In this document: piece after piece, positions 1 through 12,799 of the stretch
How the letters are laid out: the number at the start of each line of letters is the position of its first letter
Position numbering within the stretch: the first letter of the stretch is position 1
From: Seminavis robusta
Lineage: Eukaryota > Bacillariophyta > Bacillariophyceae > Naviculales > Naviculaceae
Assembly (NCBI GenBank): GCA_903772945.1
Contig: CAICTM010000222.1
Location: 1-64,000, forward strand
Length of the DNA stretch: 64,000 nt
Direction of reading: 5' to 3'
The notes under the pieces: generated by a model
The model's input: only the letters and a program-made list of their open reading frames with translations
The model's database searches: none
What the model was told of the DNA's origin: nothing
Position numbers and translations under genes: made by a program

Positions 1-1059
1 GAGAGAGAAGATAGTTCTCTTGTCAGCTATCAAGTGCTTGTGGCAGTTATCACGAATCTTCTGATCCCAAGCAGTGGCAAGGCATGGTTTGAGTGACAGA
101 TGTCACAGTGGCGAGCTATGATGCCACTTCCTCTCTCCTTGCTCTGTCCATAGCCGGCGGCCTGTACACTATCTTTGCCCTCACTGGCTCTTACTCAGAT
201 GACTCTCTTGGGTATCCTTCTACTGTGAAGTTCAGCCTTGATTGTTTGCTGTCCACTGCTCCGCTGCTAGACCTCCTTCCTCTTCCCTTGTCTGTGCTTG
301 GCAGTCCTTGACCTTTGACCACCTACTGCAGTCCTCTTCTCACAGTCTTCTTCCCTTGACAGGTTCCTTTCTTGTCACTGGTCTTCTGCTTCTCTTCTTC
401 TTACTATTAGCACCCGTCCACTATCAAAAACATGGCCCTCTTCTCCATAAAGAGGATTCGACCTCGCTGACAGCGTTTCGGAGGTGAAATTGGAGCGTGG
501 TCTTTTAGGTTTCTGGTGGCCCAACTATCACCTGGAGCCCTCAACTTGTTGAGCTTGAACTCAAAGCAAAGGTTGCAGGTATCTTCTTCTAGACACAGAG
601 GGCACCCACTATACAAGATCTGGTAGCATTGGCATACGTTCTGCATCTGCACACTCACTATCCAACCAAGAACCAGGAGTGGCATATTATTCCTTGTTTT
701 TGTTTTCGTTTGTCGGGACAGGATTTTTGTGAGACTGACACATTTTCAAAAATCTCTCCCCCCTTCCCCCATCCACTTTTTCAAAAAATAGTTCATGCCA
801 ACGAGATTGCTTGAATTTCATGCCAACGAACCCAAACCTTCAGTATATAGAACAGAATGACCCCCAACCAGCCCCCAGCCCCAGTACTGCAACGACTATA
901 TTGATATCATACCAGCAGGAAGTATGTACTAGAGAGCAAAGACGGCATGCTACTATGCATGCAGTTTAACGACTACATCCACAGTCCAAAAATAATGAAC
1001 ATAAAATTGATTTCCTCACTTATGGTAAGGACTAAACAACTGCAAGCAAAGTAGTCGAC
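1..1059. other. Gap, no supported gene
   Basis: No reading frame here is convincing. The minus strand at about 407-685 has a stretch with C-x-x-C pairs but no recognisable domain and no clear start. It may be a fragment of a zinc-binding protein or chance. I see no repeat structure. Confidence 0.3.
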
Positions 1060-1436
1060 GGAAAACATCCCAGATTCCGGAAAGCGCTAGAAGGCGGGCC
1101 GCCAGGAAGGTCCCTCCTCCATTGAAGGTGTTGGTCAAAAAGCGACAGCGCTATCGCCCAGGAAATGTGGCTCTACGAGAAATTCGAAGTACCAGAAGTC
1201 AACCGATCTCCTAATCAGGAGACTGCCCTTTCAGCGTCTTGTCCAGACATAGCTTCTGATATTTAGAAAAGACATCAGGTTCCAAGGGTCTGCAATGGAA
1301 GCTCTCCAAGCAAGCATCAGAAGCCCATCTGTGGACATCTTCCAATGTTTCCAACCTTTGTGCTATCCATGCACAGAGAATCACATCATGCCAAAAGATA
1401 TCGCTAGCCAGGAGGATTCGAGGTGGAAGGTTTTAG
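1060..1436 (+). pseudogene. Histone H3-like pseudogene, possibly a variant/centromeric type
   Basis: The plus strand encodes most of a histone H3 fold, scattered over several frames. Recognisable blocks in order are R-Y-R-P-G-N-V-A-L-R-E-I-R (about 1149-1187), K-Y-Q-K-S-T-D-L-L-I-R-R-L-P-F-Q-R-L-V (about 1188-1245), R-F-Q-G-S-A-M-E-A-L-Q (about 1275-1310), N-L-C-A-I-H-A-Q-R-I-T (about 1350-1385) and L-A-R-R-I-R-G-G-R-F then a stop (to 1436). All match the H3 core in order. Several small frame slips and in-frame stops mean it cannot encode an H3 now. The upstream tail is basic and proline-rich (R-R-R-A-A-R-K-V-P-P-P-L-K) and lacks the A-R-T-K-Q-T start of canonical H3. The last residues are G-G-R-F rather than G-E-R-A. 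Those features suggest a variant, perhaps CENH3, but the loop length is H3-like, so this is open. No intron is evident. Confidence 0.75.
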
Positions 1437-1821
1437 GTACTATTCTAGACCTGAAAAATTAACGTATAAGATAACATGTGTTCTTCTTTGTTTCCTTCTT
1501 TCGTGCATACCCATATGTCTTTTGTCAGTCAGCCTTGACTGTTTTTTGGTTTGCATGAGGGCGTAATTGTTTTCTTTTCGTGTATTTGTGAATGTGACAA
1601 CTCCTCTTTAGGACGGTTAACCTGTGGTTATAAATATATATAGGTATACATATATAGATAGTAGTATACCTGGTCTGTGCAAGGATCGAATCATGCGCCT
1701 TGCCATCCCTGTCATGCCAACTCGGGTCACATACATTCTGCGGCCTGTTCGAACTCATTACTTAGCCAAAACTCTGGGAGTTCACTCTGCCCCTTCTGTA
1801 GAGTGAAACTACAGAGCAAAT
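1437..1821. other. Gap, no gene
   Basis: Short spacer between the H3 relic and the broken LRR gene. It includes an AT-rich stretch near 1630-1660 with repeated TATATA. No coding signal seen. Confidence 0.4.
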
Positions 1822-4187
1822 TCATTGTTTGGCAGAGTTTTTCGTTTCCAGTGTAGTGTCAGATACACGGAGCTCTGCCAACGGATATGCCAGACCAATC
1901 TCAGAGGGCAGGGATCCTGAAATGCCAGTATGACTCAAATCAAGATATTCCAGAGCTCTATCAAGTCCAGATTCACCAGGTTGGATTGCACCCAGCTTTT
2001 GGCAACAAGAAACAACAGCAAAACAGGAGACGTATACATGAGTGTTGACTCTTCTTTGGAAGACATTTGAACAAATTCTAACACAGCAACTCACAACACT
2101 ACTATCACCAGGCTCATAATAAACCACCCGAGAAGCTCTCTGAAATATCTCCATTGGAAGAAGGGATCCTGTCAGAGCAGTATTTCCGAGATATAGTTCC
2201 TTCAACGGAAGTAACCCCAATTCAGAGGGAATCGTCCCAGTCAATCTGTTTGAGGAGATTCGAAGGCTGGAAAGTTTTGAAGTTCCTTAGTCAAACCATC
2301 TCAAGGGGATTGTCCCAGTGAATTCATTCCAACTCAACCCAAGCATCTCCAAGACAGGGACTGCTTGGTTGGAAAAGAGTGATTGTGGCAGTGCTCCAGT
2401 CTGTACATTGTTCTCTAAGACGAGCCGGGTCACGTGTGATAAATGTGCAATCTCCCATGGTAGATGGCCATTGAGCCCATTCCAAGCTGAAGAGTATGTT
2501 TCCGATGTGTGAGAATCAAGAACGCAATCCACATGTACAGCTATAAGACTTACAAATGTCTAACCCGACCACCGTCTTCGCTTCTGACAGTTCAGTCACA
2601 CAGGTCACTCCGACCCACTGGCATTCATGACTGGCAGAGAACCACCGGTCGCCCCAGATGGTTGAGGATATCTCACCAGAAAAATGATCAGGTTCATAGC
2701 AGAAATTAACTGATGAACTGGCCAGTTGCTGTTGGGTTGCACTCTCTCCATGGCTTGTGCCTTGTTGTCTGATAGTAGAAGAGCACCAGCAGAAAAAGCT
2801 GAACCAATTTGGGAGCATCATACGTTAATTGCATTGGATCCTGGTTGACTATCCAATCAAAGGCTTTCTGTCTTGTTCCCAACATGAACTCTTTGAGTTC
2901 ACTGTCGTCACCTTCTCCAGATTCTCCCACTTGTAGAAAGTAGTCCTTACCCAAGATGATTGTCAAGGCAATTTCAATCTTGGGTGCTGCTACAGCATCC
3001 CTGGTTGTTGTGGGTGCCATGGTACTACTGCCATCCACATCGACATTTTGACTGCAGTGGCCTGTGCCACAGAAAGCCCCAACGAAGATGCCAGCAATGG
3101 CCAAAATACACAAGATCCCTTCCATAAGATGGAATGCCCAGTTGTTGTTTTGCTCCTTGTGTCTATCGCAATCATCAGCCATGGCAACGGGTAGGTTTTC
3201 TTTGGCAACCAGTCTGGCTTCCACCAATGTCTCTGCAGTTGGTGGCATATTTCCTCCTCCATCTCTTGCAGCAATATCAGTATTGACATTGTTTGTAGCT
3301 ATTGGCTGATGAAAATGTTGGGTGATTTGGATTGTTTGGACAGCATGTGCTCCTGGGACGCTCTCCTGCACAACACTACTTCTCAAAAGAGCAGGGGTTG
3401 GCATTTCTTGAATCCAATTTGGTGATGGTGTGGCCGTGTCATCATCGCCGCTTGCAGTTTCAACTATTTCTGAAATGGCTGGGTTGCTCTGTCCAGCCGG
3501 GTGGAGCTTTTGCTTGTCAGTGGTAAGGGCAAATGGAGCAGACTGATCAGAAATCTTTCTGCCCACCTCATCTTCTTTTTGCTCCTTCTGGATGACGGGG
3601 ACCATGCCAATGTTGGCATCTCCCTTGTTTTGAAAGGAAATCTGTTGAACTGAGTTGATCTGGGTCTTCTGGTTGATTCGTGATTCCAAGGTATACATAG
3701 CCCTGGATGGAGTTTCATGGGAGAGATCTTGTATTGTACGTTTTTCTTGTTCCTTGAGGATTTGATTTTCGTCAATTTTTGGTGTTTTTTACTGATACGT
3801 TTATTATCAGCAGGTTCTTGGGACGATTTTCTTGTTATCAGCAGGTTCTTGGAATGATTCCTCCTGAAGCGGTGGCAAAATTGAACGTTTCGTTGTTGGT
3901 CCTCTTGGCTGCTGCGCTACCGGCTCAAAGGTGAGATCCTGTACGTCAGCAGTATCCTTTAACTTCTGTAACAAGGGATACATGTGCGGAACAAATAGCT
4001 CTTCATCATAGAAGTGCCGTGTAGTCACAGAAGAAGCACAGCTCATGTCTTCTGGTCTGGGGATACTAATCGAACTGGGTGGTTTTTCCACGACGGACTC
4101 ATCCTCCAGGTTGTGTGGCTGTTGCTGCTGTTGTTGATCACTGCTGCCTGGCAGCATCCCACCAGTATCAGCACTATCAGAAGCCAT
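1822..4187 (-). pseudogene. LRR membrane protein, broken copy (LRR-A)
   Basis: Paralogue of the intact gene at 7055-9741, colinear along its length. The N-terminus (M-A-S-D-S-A-D-T-G-G from 4187), the P-R-P-E-D-M-S-C block, the E-S-R-I-N-Q-K-T block, P-G-A-H-A-V-Q, the membrane span near 3080-3140 and the first LRRs can all be followed. Lesions relative to the intact paralogue: a small internal duplication with loss of frame around 3700-3830, a frame change near 2715, and a stop at 2287-2289 where nine net bases are missing. It also ends early at 1822 and lacks the C-terminal LRRs. The first intron (2487-2553, 67 nt, GTAAGT...CAG) is conserved in place and length. The second, 1996-2127, is 132 nt and stop-free. 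It is a decaying tandem duplicate; a truncated product from an internal frame cannot be excluded. Confidence 0.85.
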
Positions 4188-7054
4188 CCTGATACCACTA
4201 TGTTGAATATAATGATGGACAATAATAATCCACCGCCCATGCACCTCAGAACGGTCGTCGGGTGTCTGCTGTTGCCGTACTAGCTAGTAGTCTATGTGGT
4301 ATGGGGAGCTCTCGCTAGGAACGATCCCACAGGGAGAATGAACCATCAGGGAGAATCTGCTGCAAACCTCCAGGAACACACAGGAACCTCACTTTTTGAA
4401 TGGTGTTTGGCTTCCTGTTTGTTCCACAATGGAAAAATCTCATCCTTTGATCAATAAACCATGTTGCCAAAACTACCCTACCAGAATAACAAATAGAGCC
4501 ACCCTATCAATACTCTGAGATAGGGAATACATAATTTGGATGTGCCGGTCGCAGTGGTGGTAGTGGCTTGTTGATTTGCCGGTCATAGGAGCGACGAATG
4601 GCCAGCAAAGTAGGTCAGCCATTTTTTCACAAGGTTTACTGTCACTAACTGGTTGACCAATCTCTGTCCCCACTACCAGCCCCATTGGACCCATCTGATG
4701 GACCCATTCCTTCAGGTAGACAAAGTAGCCAGACTTGAGTGGCTAAAGCCATTGGTACTAGCATAAGAGCCATTAGAATAGATGCCAGAGTTGTAGGTGC
4801 CTCATTTTGGATTTGTGGTCCGCGGCTGCCACTTTTTCTATTAACTTGTTGATCCTACTCACTTTCAATGATATCATCCTCCCTAATATGACCATTGGAT
4901 CTATAGGTATGATTGGGTTGATAGCAGAAGGGTGACACAGTACGAAACGAAGGTGGATCTGACAACTTGGGAATATTTGGGAAAAAATGAAGCATCTAGT
5001 TTGACATAAGATAATGCCTTCCACATGGCTGTCACCACTACAACCAACACATGGCTGTGACAAGCAAAGAATGTAGACAACTCTAGATAGTTGGTTTGGT
5101 TGTGTAGGTGCCATATTGGTTGAGTTCATCGTGTAGTCATCGTGAGGTACTTTTCGCATCAATTTGTGGCTTTTGTTAGTGAGGGAACAAATTTTTTCCG
5201 GATATTCTTAATGAAAAGGGCTTTAAACTCTTACTTATGTCATTTTGGGTCTTATTTATCTTCGTTTGACAATAATGTAAATGATTTTGACACTTACAGT
5301 GAAATTCTCATTTTGTACAGGCTGGTTCCATTGTGTCGGCACGCGAAGAACAGGGTGGAACATTCAGGGAGAATATTCTCACTGTGGGATCATTTATTTG
5401 TACAATTTACATGTACAGTGTCGATGCTTCCCCCCACCATGCACCATGGAGATATTCTTGTCTCGGTCTGAGGGGATTCGGATAAATTTCAATAGGTCAC
5501 TTAAAAACTGACTTTGGTGATTACATGAACGGGAGCAGGCATCTCTAAATGATTTTTAAGATCAACACAATTGTACAGGTTCTATAGTAAAACAGTAAAA
5601 ATGATTGTGGTTCGTGACATCTGCAGCTGTTTGCTCTGATCCGGCTTCCTTATAAAAATCTCCAGTCTTGTTCCTTCTGTGTGATTTACTAGTAATAACA
5701 TTACTGGAGTACTCCCGTAGTAATGGATGTGTTTACAGCTTCTTACTCAAAACGGGATAGTAAAACAGTACAGTAGAAACGGCATAGGAAGCACCAACAG
5801 TCACAGTCACCATCAACCAAAAGCATGACGTCACCATCCTATGAAAATGCTGCGCTGTGACTTGCTTTGTGTCCTCAATTTTTCGGGGCTAGTGTGCGGC
5901 TACAATTCCCCACGACTAACCGATACCAGCACTGCCAGAGGTTCAGGATCGAGGACGGTGATTCGAATCCGCAATGCAACCGTCGTGCCATAGCCGTCAT
6001 TGCTTCGGAGCCTCCAAAACTATAGCTATCAGTACTTCTCTATACACCACTACTATAATCTGCTGTGGCCAAGAAGAAGCTCAGAGAAAGAGTCCCCTGT
6101 GCATGTACTAGCCATCCTTGTATTTCTCTTCCAAAACAAGCAAATTTCTTCCACAATCCAAATGCCGCATTAGAACCGTGCACCTTGAAACGTCAAGCAG
6201 AAACCATGCAGGACGAACTTATCGAGTTGCCTTCCATCGAACTAACCAACGAGGTGGAGGGATGCTGCTCACTGTATCGAGCACGAAGAGACGACGACGA
6301 TCGAGTCGAGTAGACTCAAACGATCTCCCATATCTTTGGCCAGTGCCATTGAGTATACTCTCACGTACGATACCTCTCGAAGGATCGAGATGCATGCTGG
6401 TTGGTTCCATCGACCATTCTTCAATTGGCTTCTTCTATTTTCGTCGATCAACGCATTATGCACAAACTAACAGTACTCCAAGGCTCCAAGGCAGCCGGTC
6501 GATATGGTTGTCGCGGGCTGTTCTTCGGCTTGACCAACCCCTTGTCCACGGTCGTGGCACAACACAACGCATGGTGTCAATTGCGCATGCTCGAGCCACT
6601 CCTGGGGCTCAAACACGCTTGCTTGCCGATCACTTCCGTAGTACCGGTACACTGAGCCGACGCCCACGTTGATGCATGGCTCCGTATACGACCTTGCTCC
6701 GTTGGTTGCTAAACGCACTGCTCCTGTGCAGCAGCTGTTCAATCGCTTTGGTCGTTGACGCAACTTGATCGCTGCTCCTCTTGTTCTTGGCTGGCGAAGC
6801 TGCCGATGGTCGCAACTCCTTTCCTGCTGCGATCGGCGCTTTGCACTCTTCGCTCGGGGCCTGTTGGTGTAAGTGTAGTCTCCCATTTTCTTGTATGTAG
6901 GAGTCGTTGTAGCTCCTCGAGTTGTCGAGTGTAATCGCGCCTCTAATCTGGCTTGTTTCTTCCCGAGGCATTTGCAGCTATCCTCTATAATAGCCTATTA
7001 CAGTTGTTCTCTTGTTTAGGCATGAAGCATGCAATATAAGCTACACTAATCAAT
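4188..7054. other. Gap between the tandem LRR copies
   Basis: About 2.9 kb without a supported gene. 4188-6060 is AT-rich and featureless to me. On the plus strand one frame is open at 6206-6310 and again at 6351-6655 (ending with L-G-L-K-H-A-C-L-P-I-T-S-V-V-P), separated by two stops. This could be a small broken or intron-containing gene, but I recognise nothing in it. Minus-strand frames at 6467-6971 overlap it and are probably shadows. Confidence 0.3.
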
Positions 7055-9741
7055 CTAAGTAGAAAGGCAAACTCCTGTACTGTCACAACAGCTAGTGCAG
7101 CAATCTGCAGCACATTCGATTGTGGGAGCCCCAGTCTCTTCGTTGGGCAAGCAGTCTGCCACAACCATGGCAACATCTTCCACCGCCACAAAACGGTCTT
7201 TGCAAATGGAAACAGGAACAGTACCAGTGAATTCATTCCCATTCACCAGTAGCTGGCTCAGCTCTGTCAGCGCTTCAATCTCATGGGGAATTGTGCCATG
7301 GAAGTCGTTGTCGGCGACATGCAGCTCATAGAGATCTGTCAGAAGACCAAGTGATGAACTGATGGTCCCAGTTAAGTTGCACCCATTCAAGATCAACGCC
7401 CGGAGATTCCCGAGACCATACAGTTCTTCAGGGAGCTTTCCATTCAGATTTGTGTCGTCTACAATGAGCTCTTTCAAAGCATTTGCCAGACCAATTTCGG
7501 AGGGAAGGGTTCCTGAAATGCCAGTATGACTCAAATCAAAGATTTCCAGAGCTCTACCAAGTACAGCTTCACCAGGTTGAATTCCATCCAGCTTTTTGCA
7601 ATAAACAACAGCAAAACAGGGGGAAGTATGAGGTCAACTCTTATTGTTCTCGCTGAAAGATTCCAGCACAACAACTCACAATACCAACCCGAGAAGCTCT
7701 CTGAAATATCTCCATTGGCAGGGATCCTGTCAGAGCAGTCTTGCCCAGACGTAGTTCCTTCAATGGAAGCAACCCCATTTCAGAAGGAATCTTTCCAGTC
7801 AATCTGTTTGAGGAGATCCAAATGGTGGAAAGTTTTGCAGTTCCTCCATGGAGATTGTCAAACCATCTCAAGGGGATTGTCCCAGTGAATTCATTCCAAC
7901 TCAACCCAAGCATCTCCAAGACAGGGACTGCTTGGTTGGAAAAGAGTGATGGTGGCAGTGCTCCAGTCAGTGCATTGTGCTCTAAGACGAGCCGGGTCAT
8001 CTGTGATAAGTGTGCAATCTCCCATGGTAGATGGCCATTGAGCCCATTCCAAGCTGAAGAGTATATTTTCAATGTGTGAGAATCAAGGACACAACCCCCA
8101 CGTACGGCTATAAGACTTACAAATGCCCAACCTTAACACCGTCTTCTCTGTCGACAATTGAGTTTCACAGGTCACTCCGGCCCACTGGCATTCATGACTG
8201 GCAGAGAGCCACCGTTCCCCCCAGATGGTTGAGGTTATCTCACCAGAAAAACGATCAGGTTCATAGCAGAAATTACTAGTAACGGATGAACTCTCTTGGC
8301 CAGTTGCTGTTGGGTTGCACTCTCTCCATGGCTTGTGCCTTGTTGTCTGAAAATAGAAGAGCACCAGCAGAAAACGCTGAACCAAATTGGGAGCATCATA
8401 CGTTAATTGCATTGGATCCTGGTTGACTATCCAATCAAAGGCTTTCTGTCTTGTTCCCAACATGGACTCTTTGAGTTCACTGTCGTCACCTTCTCCAGAT
8501 TCTTCGACATGTTCGAAGTAGTCCTTACCCAAGATGATTGTCAAGGCAATTTCAATCTTGGGTGCTGCTACAGCATCCCTGGTTGTTGTGGGTGCCAAGG
8601 TACTGCTGCCATCCACATCGACATTTTGACTGCAGTGGCCTGTGCCACAGAAAAACCCAACGAAGATGCCAGCAATGACCAAAATACACAAGATCCCTTC
8701 CATAAGATGGAATGCCCAGTTGTTGTTTTGCTCCTTGCGTCCAATGCGATCATCAGCCATGGCAACTGGTAGGTTGTCTTTGGCAACCAGTCTTGCTTCC
8801 GCCAACGTCTCTGCAGATTGTGGGGTATTTCCTCCTCCATTTCCTGTGCAATTGTTTGTAGTTATCGGCCGATGCGATTGTTGGGTGAATCGAACTGGTT
8901 GGACAGCATGTGCTCCTGGGACGCTCTCCTGCACTTCGGTTTTTCTCGTAGGAGCAGGAGATGGCATATTCATGGGCATTGGCATTTTCTGAATCCACAC
9001 TGGCAATGGCGAGGTGGTAGCATCCTCGTCGGTAGTAGAGACCTCAGCAGCAATTTGGGCAATGGCTGGATTTCCACCGTTCGGCATTGCCCGATCCTTG
9101 TTTTGGCCCAAACTAGGGATGTGGTCACCACCTTGTACAGCAATTTTCTTGGTCACTTTATCCTCATTTTGCTCCTTTTGAATGTTTGGATTGATATCTG
9201 TTCCACTATCTCTTTTTGTTGTGGAGAAAGTTTGTTGAACTGCGTAAACTCGGGTCTTCTGGTTGATTCGTGATTCCAACGTAGCCATGGATGGAGTTTC
9301 AGGGGAGAGATCTTGTATGCTAGCTTTTGCTTGCTCCTTACTCTGGATTGTCGGTTTTTCTAATTGTTGGTTGCTTGTATTGGTACTATTGCCACTAGCA
9401 ATGTCTTGTGATAATTCCTCCGGAAGTGGTGGCAGCAGACCTGAAGGTGTCGTTGCTGGCTTGGTTTGCTGTGTGACTGGCTGAAACGCAGCATAGTCTA
9501 CATCATCGGTATTATGTAGACTCTGTACTGATGGGTACATGTGTGGGACAAATAGCTCAGCATCTTGGAAATGAGTCGTGACAGACGAAGTACAGCTCAT
9601 GTCTTCGGGTCTTGGGACATCGATCACACTGGGTGGGTCCACTACCGACTCATCCTCCAGGCTGTGTGGCTGTTGCTGTTGTTGTTGATTACTGCTGCTT
9701 GGTAGCATCCAACCAAGATCAGCACTATCACTTGAAGCCAT
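7055..9741 (-). CDS. LRR single-pass membrane protein, receptor-like (LRR-B)
   Basis: Three exons: 9741-8121, 8053-7689 and 7591-7055, joined by GT-AG introns of 67 and 97 nt, giving 840 residues in frame. The start is the ATG shared with the broken paralogue; an in-frame ATG at 9885 would add 48 residues. Residues 1-345 are a polar cytosolic region with a Gln run, P-R-P-E-D-M-S-C, P-G-A-H-A-V-Q (275-281), L-A-E-A-R-L-V (313-319) and P-V-A-M-A-D-D (325-331). One span lies at about 346-365. The ectodomain has an LRR cap (F-D-W-I-V-N ... E-C-Q-W-A-G-V-T-C), about ten plant-type LRRs of the L-x-G-x-I-P form, and a Cys-rich tail. No signal peptide, so type II topology is predicted. There is no kinase domain; plant LRR receptor kinases differ in that. 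Ligand and role are unknown; surface recognition is inference. Confidence 0.85.
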
Positions 9742-11253
9742 CCTGATATGTTGAGCAAAGGTCAACAATCCCACCGCATGCAAACACTCTTCATTCGCAA
9801 ATATGACTTCGATAACTATTGCTTTGGCTGGGTTGCTGGGTTTCTTTTTACGTGCTAACTTTGTTCTAGCGATCGTGGAGCTCAATTCCGACTGTTCTTT
9901 GCTTAAGCCTGGCCCCGGCTGGCTTCCGTAGATATTTTCCCTACTCTAAACCCCCCATTGTTCTTACGGTACATGTACCGCGTGGCATACTGGCATACTG
10001 GGCGGAATCCGGAAGCCTACTCCAATAATGAGTTACCGGTACTGGTGTTCCCTTTGGGTCGCCTTTTGGAGTGATTAAATGAGGCTTCCACTGCATGCCG
10101 GCGTGCATCGTGGTTTTCTCACACTTCGAGTTACGGTGCAGTTTATTTATTTACCTGCTAGTCTGTACTGTAACTCCTGTACCCAACACACCCACTCCAC
10201 CTGCTCAAACCCTTGCAATTAACTTGACCTCTTCCTCTGGAATCCATTCTCACCGATAGTCCATTCTAACCCATAGTAACTTCAAAGTCACACTCTACGG
10301 AATTTTTGCTTCAGGCAGATTGCCTCGCCCTTATAAGGACTCTGATGCGATCGACCACTGTGAAATCGTAATGGCACGGGGAAGGGTAAGCTTTTCAGCT
10401 GCTCGGCATGTCCCACGCTCAGCAAGAATATCGCAATGAAACCATCTTTTGATTGACATTCCGAGTGAAAAACCACTACATGCGTCGATCAAGGCCACCT
10501 TTATTTCGCAGATGACACGGGGTACGGAGAGAACGAAAATCATTCCACACTGCTACGGCCGTCGCTACCGGTACGGTACACCGGACGTTGACATTCGTGG
10601 TTCGAAAACAAGGAAATATGAGAGTTTTGCCAGCTTTGTTTTCTGGGTGTAAAACATGCATTCCATTGGACGGTAGAATAAACTTGTGTTGTACCTGCCA
10701 CACCCGCCCAAAGACATTGATATCTTCCATCACAGTTACACCTCCTCGGGCCAACAATTTTCCCATGATCTCAATACTTCTGCCCCAGCCACTTCTCCTT
10801 GGTGGCACCATAAGTTTCATTGCTGCGGCTGGCAATCTTCACTTCAAACCTGTGTTGCTTTGTGTCCGATTTGGCCACACATGCAGTGATGGGGAAACCA
10901 TCGAGATCAGCATTGGCAGCGCACTCGAGCGCATACCGTATTCACCCCAACCGGCAACTTCAACAAACATTAGGCTGCCAGTGTTTGCTTCTTGGGGAGA
11001 TTAGATTACTAGATGGAGTGCTCTATTCATTATTTATTATGTCATTGCAAGTCAAGTGAAGACCCGACAGCGTCCCGCCATACCGTACACTCAGGAGTCA
11101 CCATCAATCCCTTTTCCGTCCCTGGTTCTCAAGCCAACCTTCTGCATTCTGCCCAGGTGGAGAGAGAGCGGCGGCGGCGATTCCTCGATCATCACAATTT
11201 TCATTCATTCATTCTCGCTCGAACTGTACCGTACCAAGTTTCGTACATGTAAT
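9742..11253. other. Gap, no supported gene
   Basis: Divergent spacer. On the minus strand a frame at 10476-10835 continues upstream past a single stop to about 10970. It is not recognisable, has no domain signature and is partly mirrored by a plus-strand frame at 10588-11004. I treat both as unproven. Several TACCGGTA and GTAC palindromes occur here. Confidence 0.3.
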
Positions 11254-12256
11254 CTACACCGTCTCGGAAGTGACGGTTACCACTTCTTCTTCGTCCTTGC
11301 TGATGAGCGACGAGTAACTGGTTTCTCCAGGATTTCCGCCATCACTTTCTCCCAGATTGCGGGCGAATAGTTCGGCATTCAATCCTTCCTTTTCAACCCT
11401 AAGATTGATGTACATGATGGTCATCATAATGGCCAAAAAGGGTCCACCTAGGACGGACGGGATATGCCCCACCAGAGACCCCAAGGGAGTAAAGAGGTTG
11501 TAGTTGACGAACCCCTTCCAGAGGAGTTGCAAGAACGTCAAGACCAAGGCCGAAACCATGTAGGTACAAAAGACATAGCACCAGCTTCCCGATACAAGCT
11601 CTCCGGAACGTTTCAATGCCGCCATGGCCCCCAGGCCCTCTGTTTTAAAGAACGCAAAAGGAAGTACAAAAGCGCCAATTGTAAGAGTGAATATAGATAC
11701 AAAAGAGGTTTCCATTCCATTCTACAATCATCGATTCGTACGTACCTACTACAATGACAGGATTGACGAGGAACCAGCGCACCATGAGGTATACTCCAGG
11801 GACGTACAATAGAATACATCCCACCATAACGCCCAAGCCTCCCACAAAGGATGCCGTCAAGACGACACGGGCATGTTGAAAGCCCACTTGAATGCAGTTT
11901 TTCAAGACGGGATCCTGTTGGAGGGTAATGTCTGCCACAGCTCGCACATAGGCTCCGTTGCCCACGGCCCCAATCAAAAACACCAGCAAGATGTCCACGC
12001 CCATGAGAATGTAAAAAGACGCGAAATGGTCCATGAGGTATTCGGGGTCTTCCATCTGATCGGCACCATCCTCCATGCCCAACGCTGGCATGAGTATCAT
12101 CAACGCGGCGGCCGAAATGAGCGCGTAGACTACCAGAGTCAAGAGGGACAATTGACAAAACACCCACAGACCCGTCTTGTAGACTTGCAGCGTACGAGAG
12201 ATCGTCTCGCAGAGCGATAGACGCCGAAAGTAAGAGCTGTCCACAGAGACTCCCAT
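11254..12256 (-). CDS. Multi-pass membrane protein of unknown function
   Basis: Two exons, 12256-11746 and 11639-11254, separated by a 106-nt intron (GTACGT...ACAG), give 298 residues. The join restores N-P-V-I-V-V-E-G-L-G-A-M-A-A-L-K-R-S-G-E-L, a sequence pattern (P-V-I-V-x-E ... A-L-x-R-S-x-x-L) seen in the membrane domains of DUF975/YciC-like and glycerophosphodiesterase membrane-domain proteins. About six hydrophobic segments are visible, with paired spans either side of the intron. The C-terminus is acidic and probably cytosolic (S-K-D-E-E-E-V-V). There is no signal peptide or catalytic motif. It lies head-to-head with the ABCG gene at 12800, 543 bp apart, so a shared promoter region is possible. 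The family resemblance is weak and only by eye. Confidence 0.8.
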
Positions 12257-12799
12257 GGTGGTAGTGTTGATGTTGATACTGTAGTATGTTTTTTAGAGTA
12301 TAAGGAGATGATCCTCTTCTAATAGTATGGATGGAAGACAGCTTCTTCTTTCTGTCGTGTTTTGCGGTTTCAGCGAGGGATAGATACGTGAATAATAATA
12401 ATAATGTGAGACTTGGAATAAGATCCAAAGATGCATCGCTTTCAAAGGGTCACGTTGCATATCTCTAACTCTAAAGCTGTTCTGTCACGGGTAGCGCAGG
12501 TATGACGGTTTCCGGAATGCGCACCCCACGGAACGGCTGCAGGTAGATGAGGTTAACGTTTGATTCGTTCGTCTTCCAGATATATATTACCGCATCTACC
12601 TTTATCCAACGTCAGGTCTTCCGAGAAACAAATCTTTCGGATCTCTTTTTCGGAAGTGTCACAAAAATGGCACCGCCCAGAACATGGTTTTCATAACGAG
12701 ACATACTTGTATTCCTGAAACAGCACCCACAGTCAACTAGTCTAACTGCCAAGCATCCATTGACAGCCCAACGATAGAAGTTGTTGTTTGAGCTGGACG
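12257..12799. other. Divergent intergenic region
   Basis: Spacer of 543 bp between two head-to-head genes (membrane protein on the minus strand, ABCG on the plus strand). It probably holds both promoters. I see no certain motif; a short TATATATTA lies at about 12580. Confidence 0.3.

Noticed and set aside
5955-5980. T-loop-like GATTCGAATCC, possible tRNA
   Set aside because: The base before TTC is A and cannot pair with the C that should close the loop; no acceptor, D or anticodon stem fits around it.
10476-11004. Overlapping ORFs on both strands (119 and 138 codons)
   Set aside because: No domain, no splice-supported extension, and the two frames mirror each other; the upstream extension of the minus frame crosses a stop.
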